A stretch of DNA of 64,000 nt from Terrisporobacter petrolearius (GCF_032598785.1 NZ_CP102984.1), one strand, 5' to 3'. Counted from the stretch's first letter, positions 6,803 to 16,799 are shown. Made by a program: numbers and translations. Notes: generated by a model from the sequence alone, not told the origin.

Positions 6803-7828
6803 TTATACAATTGGAAATAATAAAGATATTTCAAAACCATCTTTATATTGTGGTGAAACTACCATTTTTATATTTAAATTATCAGCCACTTGTTTTGCCA
6901 AATAAAGTCCCATTCCTGTTGATTGTTTTCTCTGTTGCCCTGCATCTCCTGTAAATCCTTTATCAAATAAAAAAGGTACATCATAAGATTTAATTCCTAT
7001 TCCATTGTCTCTAATTGTAAGTATTATGTATTTACTTTCTTCATTAACTGTAGTAAATATTGATATGAAGAAATTCTCATCTTCCATATCTTTGTATTTT
7101 ATAGCGTTGCTTAAAATCTGTCTCAAAATAAATAATAATCCTTTTTTATCTGAAAATACTTGTATATTTTTCACATTACTATTTATACTAATTTTTTGCT
7201 CATCTATTAATATTTTATATTCATCAAGTAGATCTTCACATATTTCATCTAGCAATATATTAGAAAAAAGATAGTCTAAATGATCAGATTTGACTCTTGC
7301 ATAATATAGCATCCTTTCAATATCCTCTTGCATTTTTGTTCTTGCATATTCTAATCTTTTATATGTTGAAAGTGAAATTTCTTCTTTTCTGTTATCAAGA
7401 ACAAATGTCATAAGTGATAATGGTGTTTTTATTTCATGTGTCCATTTTTCTATATATTCTTCATATTCTTTTAAGTTTAAATATTGTTGCTTAATCAAAT
7501 CATCTTTTTCACGTAGCTTTTCACCAATTGCACGAATTGTATTTTTTTCTTCATTAGAAAAAAAGCTAAGACATAGTTCTTCTTGCTTAATTTCTGAATT
7601 TCCTATAAAATTTAGTAGCTCTTGTTTCTTTCTTTTGTCCACATTGTAAACTTTAAATCCAACAAAACTATATAATATAATAGAACCAATTATTGTAGTT
7701 GGAAAAATATAAATAAAACCTTTAACATCCATAAGCCAAAGAAAAACACCAAACATAATGTTTAAAATACCTATTGTAACAATCCATATTTTATATTTTG
7801 ATAACATGTTAAATAGTTTTCTAATCAT
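6803..7828 (-). CDS. Bce-type intramembrane-sensing histidine kinase
   Basis: Two transmembrane segments (residues about 12-32 and 38-58) are joined by almost no extracellular loop, the signature of intramembrane-sensing kinases that need a partner ABC permease as sensor. The kinase core has the phospho-acceptor H-box WTHEIKTPLSLM, the N-box LSNAIKYKD, and ATP-lid motifs IRDNGIGI and STGMGLYLAKQVA. At 341 residues it is normal length. It overlaps the response regulator gene by 8 bp and is last in a four-gene operon with an ABC transporter. It should sense peptide antibiotics through that transporter (BceS/BcrS family, by knowledge of the family). Confidence 0.9.
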   Translation of the reverse strand: MIRKLFNMLSKYKIWIVTIGILNIMFGVFLWLMDVKGFIYIFPTTIIGSIILYSFVGFKVYNVDKRKKQELLNFIGNSEIKQEELCLSFFSNEEKNTIRAIGEKLREKDDLIKQQYLNLKEYEEYIEKWTHEIKTPLSLMTFVLDNRKEEISLSTYKRLEYARTKMQEDIERMLYYARVKSDHLDYLFSNILLDEICEDLLDEYKILIDEQKISINSNVKNIQVFSDKKGLLFILRQILSNAIKYKDMEDENFFISIFTTVNEESKYIILTIRDNGIGIKSYDVPFLFDKGFTGDAGQQRKQSTGMGLYLAKQVADNLNIKMVVSPQYKDGFEISLLFPIV

Positions 7829-8507
7829 TTTCTTTTCCCTCTACTGATACAAGATTATATCCTTTGCCTCTTACAGTCATAACTTCATACCTCATATTTA
7901 AATTCTTAATAGTCTTTTTCAATCTTGTCATATTAACTTGCAATGCATTTTCATCAATATAATCTGTTGTACCCCATAGTTTTTGAAAAAGCATATCCTT
8001 TGTAACAATATTCCCTTGATTTGATAAAAGAAGTTCCATTATTTTTCCTTGATTCTCAGTTAATACAATAGATTTCTCATTAACATAAATGGTATAAGTC
8101 TGTAAATCTAATTTTACACCATTTATTTCAAGAAAATAGTTCCTATCTTCATATCTACGAAGTAAATTAGAAATTCTGGCTAATAACCTATCTTTATTAC
8201 ATGGTTTTGTAAGATATTCATCTGCTCCTAATCCTAGCGCGTGTAGCTCATCTTTTAGTTGATCTCTACTTGTTAAAATTAATATGGGTATTGTACTTTT
8301 CGTCTTAATTTCTTTACAAATCTCAAAACCAGTTACTCCTGGCAAGTTTAAATCTAATAATACAAGGTCCGGAAATTCGTCTAAGATGTTTTCAGCTATA
8401 TTTATGAAATTAGTAATACAATAAGTATCATATCCATCCTTTTGCAATATGGATACAAGCTCTTCTCTCATAAATAATTCATCTTCAACTATAACAATCT
8501 TTTTCAT
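7821..8507 (-). CDS. OmpR-family response regulator of the Bce-type module
   Basis: The receiver domain has the acidic pocket (VEDE at the N-terminus), phospho-acceptor LVLLDLNLPG, LTSRD and KPC. A winged-helix DNA-binding domain follows (ENALQVNMTRLKKTIK, RGKGYNLV). I start it at ATG 8507 because AAAGGAG stands 6 nt upstream; the in-frame ATG 24 nt earlier has a poorer site. Length 228 residues. It lies 49 bp after the permease and overlaps the kinase. It probably activates the transporter operon. Confidence 0.92.
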   Translation of the reverse strand: MKKIVIVEDELFMREELVSILQKDGYDTYCITNFINIAENILDEFPDLVLLDLNLPGVTGFEICKEIKTKSTIPILILTSRDQLKDELHALGLGADEYLTKPCNKDRLLARISNLLRRYEDRNYFLEINGVKLDLQTYTIYVNEKSIVLTENQGKIMELLLSNQGNIVTKDMLFQKLWGTTDYIDENALQVNMTRLKKTIKNLNMRYEVMTVRGKGYNLVSVEGKEND

Positions 8508-8556
8508 TTGAATCTCCTTTCTATTTTCCATTCCTTAGTATATCATTATATTTATC

Positions 8557-10617
8557 TTAATTGTCATCTCTTTTTATATCCATTAGTTCATATATGTGTT
8601 TATCACTCGTTTTCATTACACAAATCATATAACTAAATTCTATCACACAAAGTATAATAACAGTAGTCACTGCAATTATCATTAATTCACTAATGTTACC
8701 TTTCATTGCTGTAGTAGAAATACCTGAGAATAATCCTCTTATGCCAAATACACTTCCAATAGCTGCAACTAATATTGGAAGAGAGAAATACCATTTTATT
8801 TGTTTTCTTGATGACTTACGTAATTGATTATAGTTACATCCAATTCTAACCATTGTCTGATACCTTCTACTTGTGTTTTGTTGCTGCATTAAAAATTGTA
8901 CTCCTATAACAGTATTAGCCATAATTAAAAATATCACTGCCAGATAAATTGTTGTATAAGTAGCTGCTACTGTATAGAATAATTGTCTTCCCATATTTTG
9001 TAGATAACTTTCATACTCTAAGTTTGTTTTATCAAGCAATTGATTTACATGTCTAATTGATTGCATTAATCCTTTCTCTTTTACAACATGGTCCTTTAGC
9101 GTTGCATTCCAATAAGAAGTACTATCTCCCCTTGTAAGTATGTCAAATTGTTTATCTGGAACTATAAATGCGTAACTAATATGTATGGAACTTTCTGCAA
9201 CTATATTATCTTGATAAAGCTTATCTACAAGGTCAAATTGTTTATCCTCTATTTCTACGCTTATATTTTTCTTTAGTGCATTATTTATAATTTCTGCTGA
9301 TTTTCCAAATGAAAACTCTAAACCGTTAAATAAAGCTGCTTGATTATCTTTAAGTCTAATAGGTTCTTTTCCCGCTGCTATCAATATTTTATTATATCCT
9401 GATAAAGAAAACAAAAATGGTTCTGTGAAATTTCCTAAGCTATTTAATAAGTTCTCTTTGTCTTTAGACTCTTTCTCCTTTTTAATGGCATCTATTAGTT
9501 TTTCTACAGAAAAATCAGCTTCCTCATTTAAATCATCACCTTTATGATATAAATCTCCTACTTTAACATCAAAAACTTCATTAATATAGTCTTTTATTTC
9601 AAACTTATTTAACTCTTTTTTTATTTCTTTTTCATCTCCTGTAAAGGTATAATCTAGAACATGTTCATTTTTTGAACTAGAGTTAAAAGTCACTGAAATT
9701 CCATAACCAAAACAACAAAGCGCTATTAAAACTAGTAAAGATGAAATTACTAAAGAATTTGATTTATAAAACGCATTTTCTTGTAACTGTCTAAAAGTAA
9801 ATACTTCTAAACCATTTTTATTTTTTCTATTTTTAAGGATAATTTCAAATAGTACTACCATACCATGGAATATAAGAAAAGTTCCGCCTATGCCCAAAAC
9901 AACAGTAATTCCCATAGACTCCATAGATTGCCATGCGTATCCATTAATAGATAGTCCATAAGCAATAAATAGTAATGCAATTCCCAGTAATAGTTTTATT
10001 GTAGTAAATAATTTATTATGAACCTTGTGTTTTTTCTCTTGAGACTGCAATATTAGTTTATCTATATCTTTTTTTGCTATACTTCCACTTAATATCAACA
10101 GAGCAACTAATCTAATAAGAAGAAAACCTAAAACTGTCCATAATACTGCCTCTATAGAAAAGGAAAATCTATGTCCTATAATACCTATACCTACAACCCT
10201 AGCTGTAATCATACTAATCATTTCTGAAATAAAAATAGATATGGGAATTCCAATAAGCAAAGATAACATACTGTTGTAAATTTCTTCCATTAAAAGCATT
10301 AAAAATAATTTCTTTCGACGCATTCCTAACATTAAATACATTCCTAATTCATGACTTCTTCTTTCTAACTGATATTTTCCAGCAAAGTATACTAAGAAAA
10401 ATAAAATAAATAATGAAACTGCATATAAAACAGGTGTTAATAATAATAAACGATTTATTGCATCACTTTCCATTTCTTTTAAAAAGATTATTACATCTTG
10501 ATTTTCCAGTGACAAAATAATATAAAATGCTATTATTGACACAATCAAGGAAACGAAAAACATTCCATTTTCTTTTCTATTTCGTTTGCTATTTTTCTTC
10601 ACTAAATCAAAGAACAT
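8557..10617 (-). CDS. Bce-type ABC transporter permease (FtsX domains)
   Basis: This 686-residue permease has the BceB layout: one N-terminal membrane helix (MFFVSLIVSIIAFYIILSL), an FtsX domain with HELGMYLMLGMRRKKLFLML, further helices, a large extracellular domain of about 200 residues (roughly 330-530) and a second FtsX domain near the C-terminus. The large loop contacts peptide antibiotics or lipid II-cycle intermediates in the family. The ATG at 10617 is favoured over the GTG at 10623 by a GGAGG 8 nt upstream. It overlaps the ATPase gene by 11 bp and doubles as sensor for the kinase. Confidence 0.9.
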   Translation of the reverse strand: MFFDLVKKNSKRNRKENGMFFVSLIVSIIAFYIILSLENQDVIIFLKEMESDAINRLLLLTPVLYAVSLFILFFLVYFAGKYQLERRSHELGMYLMLGMRRKKLFLMLLMEEIYNSMLSLLIGIPISIFISEMISMITARVVGIGIIGHRFSFSIEAVLWTVLGFLLIRLVALLILSGSIAKKDIDKLILQSQEKKHKVHNKLFTTIKLLLGIALLFIAYGLSINGYAWQSMESMGITVVLGIGGTFLIFHGMVVLFEIILKNRKNKNGLEVFTFRQLQENAFYKSNSLVISSLLVLIALCCFGYGISVTFNSSSKNEHVLDYTFTGDEKEIKKELNKFEIKDYINEVFDVKVGDLYHKGDDLNEEADFSVEKLIDAIKKEKESKDKENLLNSLGNFTEPFLFSLSGYNKILIAAGKEPIRLKDNQAALFNGLEFSFGKSAEIINNALKKNISVEIEDKQFDLVDKLYQDNIVAESSIHISYAFIVPDKQFDILTRGDSTSYWNATLKDHVVKEKGLMQSIRHVNQLLDKTNLEYESYLQNMGRQLFYTVAATYTTIYLAVIFLIMANTVIGVQFLMQQQNTSRRYQTMVRIGCNYNQLRKSSRKQIKWYFSLPILVAAIGSVFGIRGLFSGISTTAMKGNISELMIIAVTTVIILCVIEFSYMICVMKTSDKHIYELMDIKRDDN

Positions 10618-11383
10618 TTGCACTTCCTCCCCCTAACTGCGCCATTACCGAAATAATTCTTTTGTAGAATTCCTGTTGTGATTCTTCTGTAACTTTTCTT
10701 CTAAGTTCATGGAAAACTTGTCCATCTTGAATAAATAAAATCCTTGAACAGTAACTTGCTGCATTTACATCATGAGTTACCATTAAAATAGTTGCATTTT
10801 GTTCTTCATTTAAACCAGAAAGCTTTTCCATTAATAATTTTGCATTTTTTGAATCCAGTGCTCCTGTTGGCTCATCAGCAAGAACTACTTCAGGATTTAG
10901 AATTAATGCTCTAGCAGCTGCCACACGTTGTTTTTGTCCTCCTGACATTTCAGATGGGAACTTCGTCATTACCTCTTCAATTTCTAAATATTTTACAATC
11001 TCATCAATTCTTTTTTCATCTTCTTTTCCCATCATATTATGAATTGCAATAGGTAACATAATATTTTCTCTAGCATTTAAATTATCAATTAACTCAAAGT
11101 TCTGAAATAAATATCCAATATAATTTCCTCTATAGTCAGCTAATTTATTTCCTTTAAAACTTGCTATATCCTCTCCCTTAAGAAGAATTTTCCCTTCTGT
11201 TGGACTAGTACTTGTTGCAATACAATTTAACAGTGTTGTCTTTCCTGACCCACTACTTCCCATAATTCCAACAAACTCTCCATCTATAATTTGAAATGTA
11301 ATACCATCTATAGCCTTTGTAATATTGTCTTTTTTTCCATAGTATTTTTTTAGAGATTGTACCTCTAATATCTTTTTCGCCAT
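10607..11383 (-). CDS. Bce-type ABC transporter ATPase
   Basis: All ATPase motifs are present: Walker A GSSGSGKTT, Q-loop LFQNFEL, signature MSGGQKQR, Walker B VVLADEPTGALD and switch MVTHD. It belongs to the MacB/LolD/BceA class. The 258 residues include a C-terminal tail (FHELRRKVTEESQQEFYKRI) typical of BceA-like proteins. It is the first gene of the operon ATPase-permease-regulator-kinase. The upstream region shows a TATAAT-like -10 without a good -35, which fits dependence on an activator; no operator could be defined. Confidence 0.92.
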   Translation of the reverse strand: MAKKILEVQSLKKYYGKKDNITKAIDGITFQIIDGEFVGIMGSSGSGKTTLLNCIATSTSPTEGKILLKGEDIASFKGNKLADYRGNYIGYLFQNFELIDNLNARENIMLPIAIHNMMGKEDEKRIDEIVKYLEIEEVMTKFPSEMSGGQKQRVAAARALILNPEVVLADEPTGALDSKNAKLLMEKLSGLNEEQNATILMVTHDVNAASYCSRILFIQDGQVFHELRRKVTEESQQEFYKRIISVMAQLGGGSANVL

Positions 11384-11544
11384 TTTTTACTTTCTCCTTT
11401 TTATGAACTGTGATATATTTTTTACTGCTCAACTTTTTAATTTTTAAATTGATACTTTTTACTAGGTTTTTATTTAAGTTTATTATACAAAACAATAATC
11501 ATATATAATACTTACAGTTTATGAAAGGTTTGTCTATAAATTAT

Positions 11545-11576
11545 AAAACCGTATCACTTACTTGTGATACGGTTTT
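11545..11576. repeat. Dispersed terminator palindrome, copy 3
   Basis: AAAACCGTATCAC, loop TTACTT, GTGATACGGTTTT: 13-bp perfect arms. It lies 56 bp past the stop of the radical SAM gene. Confidence 0.8.
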
Positions 11577-11631
11577 ACCTATTTTTTATAAATTTTATTT
11601 TTTAATTCTATATCATTATCAAATTATTTTG

Positions 11632-12915
11632 CTATAATGTTTTTCTTATGGAAACCTTGTACCCTAAGTTAACTATTAAATTATATAAAATATTAGCTTT
11701 TGATTTTCTTAATCGAGTAGTTATTGATTTTATGGAATAGAAATTTCTTCTAAACCACATATACCCGTCAAATAATTCCTCTGCACTCATGTTTTTAGGT
11801 TTAAAAGCTACTCTAGTTTTTCCATTATAATATGACCAATCATCAGTTAATAATCGACCTTCTTTCTTTAGTTGATAATATAGTGGTGTTTTGGGAAGTG
11901 GTGTCAGTATACTAACTGTGACTCCATCAATTCCTAGGTGATTGCACATATGTAAAGTTGTTTTAAATACTTCTTTTGTATCAGTATCAAATCCAAATAT
12001 TATTCCTGCTTGTATACAAATTCCATATTTGTGAACAGAGTCTATTAACTCTTTATATTTGTCTACATTATTCAGACCTTTATTTACACTCTGTAGAGTT
12101 TCTTTTGAAAAAGACTCTAATCCAACAAAGAAATAAATACATCCTGCCTTTTGAGCTAACTTCAATACTTCTTCATCCTTGCATCTTTCTAAAGTAACTT
12201 GAGCCGCCCATTTTTTATTTAATTTACTAAGCTCCTTTAATAGCTCTTTTGCATATTCAAGATCTCCAAAGAAATTATCATCCCAAAATACAAAAAACTT
12301 ACTTTTGCAATTTTTGATATCTTCTATTACTTCATTTATTGGCCTTTTCCTAAATGAATCTTCGTATATTTGTTTTAGATTGCAATAAGAACAACTATAA
12401 GGGCATCCTCTTGTTGCAAAAACTGCACCTTTAGTAAACCATCTTCTTTTTATTAAATCCCTTCTTGGTATTGGAATCTTTTCTAGTGTTGGAATACTTA
12501 AACACCTATACTCCCTATCATAAGCTCCATTATAAAAATCATCTAAAAATCTTGGCCAACTTTCTTCAGCTTCACCTATAATTACTACGTCACAATATTC
12601 TTTTACTTCTTCTGGTAAGAGAGTTGCATGTGGTCCTCCAAAAGCAACCTTACTTCCTTTATTTCTGAATATCTTCCCAATATTATAGCAATGAGGTGCA
12701 TTTGCTGTATTAACTGTAACGACCACTAAGTCATAATATTTTCCAAAAGGTATTTTTTGATTATACTCATCTATTAATGTAACATCGTATTTATTTTCAT
12801 CAATAAATGCTGCTAAATATGGCATGGTTATTTGTATAAAGTTGTTTATCTGCCTTTTTCTAAATCTATTAATCTCCTTGTTTTCAGGAGTTATCATTAA
12901 TATACTCTTTTTCAT
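11632..12915 (-). CDS. Radical SAM protein with B12-binding-type domain
   Basis: Residues 1-140 form a Rossmann-like B12-binding-type domain (AFGGPHATLLPEEV, VVIIGEAEESWP). The canonical DxHxxG cobalamin-ligand motif is not evident, as in many members. The radical SAM core starts at ATRGCPYSCSYCNLKQIY, whose CxxxCxxC binds the 4Fe-4S cluster, and continues with FWDDNFFGD and GLESFSKETLQSVNKG. The C-terminus holds a family-typical DGYMWFRRNFYS helix. It is a putative Fe-S oxidoreductase or methyltransferase of unknown substrate. It stands alone with terminator palindromes on both sides, and a GGAGGAG site precedes the ATG. Confidence 0.85.
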   Translation of the reverse strand: MKKSILMITPENKEINRFRKRQINNFIQITMPYLAAFIDENKYDVTLIDEYNQKIPFGKYYDLVVVTVNTANAPHCYNIGKIFRNKGSKVAFGGPHATLLPEEVKEYCDVVIIGEAEESWPRFLDDFYNGAYDREYRCLSIPTLEKIPIPRRDLIKRRWFTKGAVFATRGCPYSCSYCNLKQIYEDSFRKRPINEVIEDIKNCKSKFFVFWDDNFFGDLEYAKELLKELSKLNKKWAAQVTLERCKDEEVLKLAQKAGCIYFFVGLESFSKETLQSVNKGLNNVDKYKELIDSVHKYGICIQAGIIFGFDTDTKEVFKTTLHMCNHLGIDGVTVSILTPLPKTPLYYQLKKEGRLLTDDWSYYNGKTRVAFKPKNMSAEELFDGYMWFRRNFYSIKSITTRLRKSKANILYNLIVNLGYKVSIRKTL

Positions 12916-13004
12916 ATCTCCTCCAAATAATAATTTTTGTATAAAATTAGCTATATTCTTCTCTTTTAACTCATATTATTTATAATAACATAACTTTTAA
13001 TAAT

Positions 13005-13038
13005 AAAAACCGTATCACTTATTCGTGATACGGTTTTT
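13005..13038. repeat. Dispersed terminator palindrome, copy 4
   Basis: AAAAACCGTATCAC, loop TTATTC, GTGATACGGTTTTT: 14-bp perfect arms. It lies 76 bp past the stop of the NhaC-family gene. Confidence 0.8.
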
Positions 13039-13113
13039 ATACATATTTTTCACTTGAGTTACAAAGACCAAGTTAAGTAAAACTTAACCCGATCTTCGTT
13101 AATACTATAATTT

Positions 13114-14457
13114 TTATGCTCCAAGTTTATTATTTTCTGCCTTAGAACCTTTCTTTGATGACATTTTAGGCCAACCTATTAATATAGACACTACTCCAAA
13201 CACTACCATTAACATAGAATACCAGCAATAAGGTAAAATTGAAGCTGGTGATATACTTGCCAAAGCACCTGCTGTTAGTAATTGACTTCCATATGGTAGT
13301 AGCCCTTGGAAAGCTGATGAGAATAGGTCAAGAATACTTGCCGTTCTAGCTCTTGGAATATTATATTCATCAGCTATATCTCTAGCAATAGGTCCTGCTG
13401 TTATTATTGATATAGTGTTATTTGTTGTTGATATATCTATTAAACTTACTAATGCTGCTATTGATAACTCTGCACCACGAGCACTTTTAGTCTTTTTAGT
13501 TAAATTATAAAGTAACCAATCTATACCACCAAGATAGTCCATTAATACAACTAAACCACCAACTAATATAGCTATTAAAGACATATCTTCCATCCAAGTC
13601 ATACCTTCATGAATAATAGCTAAAGATCCTATTAAAGTGAAGTCTCCATGCATAACACCTATTATCACTCCAACAAGCACACCTACACTCATAACTGTTA
13701 TAACATTTGCTCCTAATAGTGATAATGCTATAACTATTACATAAGGAAGCATATTTATAAGGTTGTACTCTCCTTTTACTCCGGCAAATGAACCACCTGT
13801 TGTTTGTAAAGCTAATAAAATTAAAGTAATAATAACGGCTGGTAAAACCATTAACATGTTTGCCTTAAATTTGTCTCTCATTGGTATATCTTGAGTACGA
13901 GTGGCTGCAATTGTAGTATCTGATATAAATGATAAGTTATCACCAAACATAGCTCCTCCTACAACAACTCCACATACTAAAGCCATATTAAACCCTGTGG
14001 CATTAGCAAGAGATATGGCAATTGGCATTAAAGCTGATACTGTTCCCATTGAAGTTCCCATAGAGAAACTTAATATGCATCCTATAAGGAACAAACCAGG
14101 CAATACCATATTAGATGGTAATATACTTAAGCAAAAGTTTGTAATAGAATCACTAGCATGCATTGCTCCAACTATTCCATAAAATGCTCCTGCTAATAAA
14201 AATATTACTACCATAAGTATTAAAGTATCATCTCCTGCTCCCTTACAAAGCATTGTAACTTTTTCTTCAAAAGATAACTTCTTTTCGCCTTTTTTATTTA
14301 AGACTAAACCTACACCAATTGCAATTGCTATACCTATCATTAAAGGCATGTTTTCGAAATTTCCTGTTCCTATACCAATTGCAAAATATAAAATTAAAAA
14401 TACGCATAATGGCACTAATCCTAAAAAGCTTCCTTTTGATTTCTTACTGTTTTCCAT
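13114..14457 (-). CDS. NhaC-family Na+/H+ antiporter
   Basis: This 447-residue polytopic protein has about eleven hydrophobic segments and the NhaC hallmark GAMFGDNLSFISDTTIAATR near residue 178, followed by TQDIPMRDKFKAN. The motif SMGTSMGTVSALMPIA is also typical. NhaC-class proteins exchange external H+ for Na+, while some clostridial relatives carry other cations or amino-acid ions. It is monocistronic. On the minus strand a likely promoter, TTGTTG-17 bp-TGATAC, lies within the 276-bp upstream gap. An AGGAG site precedes the ATG. Confidence 0.85.
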   Translation of the reverse strand: MENSKKSKGSFLGLVPLCVFLILYFAIGIGTGNFENMPLMIGIAIAIGVGLVLNKKGEKKLSFEEKVTMLCKGAGDDTLILMVVIFLLAGAFYGIVGAMHASDSITNFCLSILPSNMVLPGLFLIGCILSFSMGTSMGTVSALMPIAISLANATGFNMALVCGVVVGGAMFGDNLSFISDTTIAATRTQDIPMRDKFKANMLMVLPAVIITLILLALQTTGGSFAGVKGEYNLINMLPYVIVIALSLLGANVITVMSVGVLVGVIIGVMHGDFTLIGSLAIIHEGMTWMEDMSLIAILVGGLVVLMDYLGGIDWLLYNLTKKTKSARGAELSIAALVSLIDISTTNNTISIITAGPIARDIADEYNIPRARTASILDLFSSAFQGLLPYGSQLLTAGALASISPASILPYCWYSMLMVVFGVVSILIGWPKMSSKKGSKAENNKLGA

Positions 14458-14637
14458 TTTACTCTCTCCTAAAATATTTTTTAATTTTTACTTTTTTTAC
14501 CTGATAAATGTATCACACAAATAAGGCGCTAACAACAAAAAACGACAATTTTCAATATTACGTCCCTATATATCGATTTTTTTTATAGTAATATTTTTAT
14601 TTTTCTGATTCATTGTTGCTTTTTGTAAGAATAATAT

Positions 14638-14668
14638 AGGCTATCTCACTATTTTAGTGAGATAGCCT
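14638..14668. terminator. Terminator of the MtaA/CmuA-like gene
   Basis: AGGCTATCTCACTA / TAGTGAGATAGCCT, 14-bp perfect stem with a 3-nt loop, 66 bp past the stop at 14734. Confidence 0.8.
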
Positions 14669-14733
14669 TGCTTTGTTATATAAATATATTTAATATAATT
14701 AAATATAGAAATCCTGAAATTAATTTCTATATT

Positions 14734-15804
14734 TTATTCAAAATTATTAGGATTTATTGGCCATTTACCATACTTTCTGGCAGCACTCATCATGGCATCT
14801 ATATTTTCAACTGGTGAGTTAATAGGTATACCACATCCTGTACTTAATAAGTATTTTTTAGGGCTATCATAACCATCTTTGATACAATTTTTTACGGATT
14901 CATATACATCTTCCTTAGTACCAAGCATAATTGCTTCCACTGGATCCACATTACCTACGATAGGCAGTATATGTCCTACTAATTTTTTTGTCTCTAATAA
15001 ACTAACTTTATTATCTATACTTAGCATGTCACATCCAGTTTCAATTAAGTCTAGTGTCATGTGAGAAGTATCTCCACAAACATGATATGCAACAGTTCTT
15101 CCATATTTATGAACATAATCTATTAATTCCTTTGTGTATGGAAGTACAAATTCTCTATAAGTTTTCTTATCTATAAGTGTGCCTGAAGCAATTGGATCAC
15201 ATAAAGATATATCTGATCCGGCCTTTAAAAAGTCCTGCATTACTATTTTTAGTGCATCTGTACTAAATCTTAATAATTCATGTACCTTTTCTGGTTCTTT
15301 TCTAATTGATCTTAATAATTTTTCCACAGGATAAAGACTTCCTGCTGCTGTTATTGGACCAACCATACTAAATGATGGTTCTACTTCATCTCCACATTCA
15401 TCTAGTGCTATATTGTAGGCATCATAATTTAGTTGAAGCCATGGATCATTCTTTCTTTCAACTTTTGATAAATCTAAACCACTTAAATCATTAAGATTTT
15501 TTAAAAAGTGATCTATTATAGCTGGTACACTATCTTCTGGATTATTTGTTTTACTTCCTATTGCTGTTCCAACTCCATGTAGTCCATATTCTATAGAAAT
15601 ACCATCATTTCCAAATCTTTTGTAACATGCAATTTGTGCATTTGCATGATTTCTTGCGCAGCTAGTTTTTTCTCTAAATGTCATTCCTACTACTTTACCG
15701 GATATTGATGTAACAAAAGGCATTGTTGGTATTCTATCTATTTCTTTTCCTGCGAAAAACGCTGCTGATCTTTCCCTGGGTGTCATTTGATCATCTTTAT
15801 GCAT
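14734..15804 (-). CDS. MtaA/CmuA-like methyltransferase (URO-D fold)
   Basis: The 356-residue protein has the uroporphyrinogen decarboxylase fold but zinc-methyltransferase features: MTPRERSAAFFAGKEIDRIP at the start, YHVCGDTSHM (His-x-Cys) and STGCGIPINSPVENI with the third zinc ligand. These mark the MtaA/MtbA/CmuA group, which moves a methyl group from a corrinoid protein to a thiol, rather than heme-pathway HemE. No corrinoid protein gene is adjacent, but the 464-bp upstream gap holds coding debris, so a partner may have been lost. A GGAGGAG site precedes the ATG. Confidence 0.82.
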   Translation of the reverse strand: MHKDDQMTPRERSAAFFAGKEIDRIPTMPFVTSISGKVVGMTFREKTSCARNHANAQIACYKRFGNDGISIEYGLHGVGTAIGSKTNNPEDSVPAIIDHFLKNLNDLSGLDLSKVERKNDPWLQLNYDAYNIALDECGDEVEPSFSMVGPITAAGSLYPVEKLLRSIRKEPEKVHELLRFSTDALKIVMQDFLKAGSDISLCDPIASGTLIDKKTYREFVLPYTKELIDYVHKYGRTVAYHVCGDTSHMTLDLIETGCDMLSIDNKVSLLETKKLVGHILPIVGNVDPVEAIMLGTKEDVYESVKNCIKDGYDSPKKYLLSTGCGIPINSPVENIDAMMSAARKYGKWPINPNNFE

Positions 15805-16268
15805 TATATACTCCTCCTAAAATCCCATATATTATCAATTGCTTGGAAACTTCAAACATTAAAAAATAATCTTTTGTATCCTGCTGATGCTTCAAGCTAG
15901 GTCTACAACTTTTTCAGCCATCTCTTTCTTTATTTTGCAAAATGATTTTATACTATTGTTTGTTTATAGATTACCATATAAAAAAGATTTATAAAAATTG
16001 ATAATTTTTATAAATCTTTGTCATATATTGATTAAATTAATATTTAATTTCTTATTGTTTATTGCATAGATAGTACTTATCTTTATTGTTGTAAGACATA
16101 TTATCCATTCTACTAATATCATTTTGAAATATTGAATATGATACAAAAATAAAAAGTATGTATTAACTTTTACATTAATACATACTTAACTGATTTATAT
16201 AATATTTTTATTTGTCTACATTACTTATCATATGACTCTTTGTGTTATTTAAAAATTATACTATTCTA
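15805..16268. other. Intergenic region with coding debris
   Basis: On the minus strand a fragment ending MAEKVVDLA plus TGA (15892-15920) and an adjacent-frame fragment LEASAGYKRLFFNV look like remains of a small gene broken by a frameshift. A terminator hairpin lies at 16154-16187. I see no riboswitch and no intact gene. Confidence 0.35.
16154..16187. terminator. Terminator of the YvlD-like gene
   Basis: AAGTATGTATTAA / TTAATACATACTT, 13-bp perfect stem with an 8-nt loop. Confidence 0.7.
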
Positions 16269-16634
16269 TTACATAGCTCTAACAGGAAATATTGCATCTA
16301 AAACTCCTATAACAACAGCTGCCAGTACTGCTCCTAAAATAGATACTCCCATGTTAGGAACAAAAAATTGTGCTGCGTATATTATTATTGCTGCTATTAT
16401 AAATCCTTTTATTCCTTTTCCAAAAGGAGATGCATCAACTCCCATAAACAATTCTACAAAATAGTCTAATAGTGATATTACAACAGCAGCTATTAAAAAT
16501 GACCACATTCCTCTAATCGTAAATCCTGGTGTTACATATGATGTTATCATTAGAATAATGGCAACTAATATGAATCTCCCTATCCATCTTATTAGACTAC
16601 CATCATTTACTCTTTCATTGTTATTAGATTCCAT
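16269..16634 (-). CDS. Phage holin family IV / YvlD-like membrane protein
   Basis: This 121-residue protein has four predicted membrane helices and the pattern of the mycobacterial 4-TMS holin superfamily (PF04020, YvlD): TSYVTPGFTIRGMWSFLIAA, VISLLDYFV, a GIKGFIIAAIIIYAAQF helix and VLDAIFP at the end. These are ordinary bacterial membrane proteins of unknown role, not evidence of prophage. I start at ATG 16634, 8 nt after AAGGAG; an earlier in-frame GTG overlaps the ribosome site. Confidence 0.8.
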   Translation of the reverse strand: MESNNNERVNDGSLIRWIGRFILVAIILMITSYVTPGFTIRGMWSFLIAAVVISLLDYFVELFMGVDASPFGKGIKGFIIAAIIIYAAQFFVPNMGVSILGAVLAAVVIGVLDAIFPVRAM

Positions 16635-16799
16635 AGAAGACACTCCTTTAATAAAATAATATTTTGCATTTCTTATAAAATTTATAACTTATTATTATAA
16701 GTTAACCATTCTATCAGATAATATCCTTATAATATTAGAAAAACTTAAAATTAATAATTTTTTGTATAATTTTAGTTTAAATTCTTCATAATATAAAAA

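Noticed and set aside
11253..11495. Minus-strand frame overlapping the Bce ATPase start
   Set aside because: It overlaps the well-supported ATPase N-terminus in another frame, with a basic, unconvincing composition.
5856..12915. Peptide-modifying biosynthetic cluster (SagB-type enzyme, radical SAM protein, ABC transporter)
   Set aside because: The genes are separated by terminators. There is no precursor peptide, cyclodehydratase or leader peptidase, and the transporter is of the Bce resistance type.
13901..14182. Plus-strand frame inside the NhaC antiporter gene
   Set aside because: It is a shadow of a strongly supported membrane protein gene, with no ribosome site.
16269..16634. Prophage indicated by a holin-family protein
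   Set aside because: PF04020 proteins are ordinary chromosomal membrane proteins, and no phage gene lies nearby.
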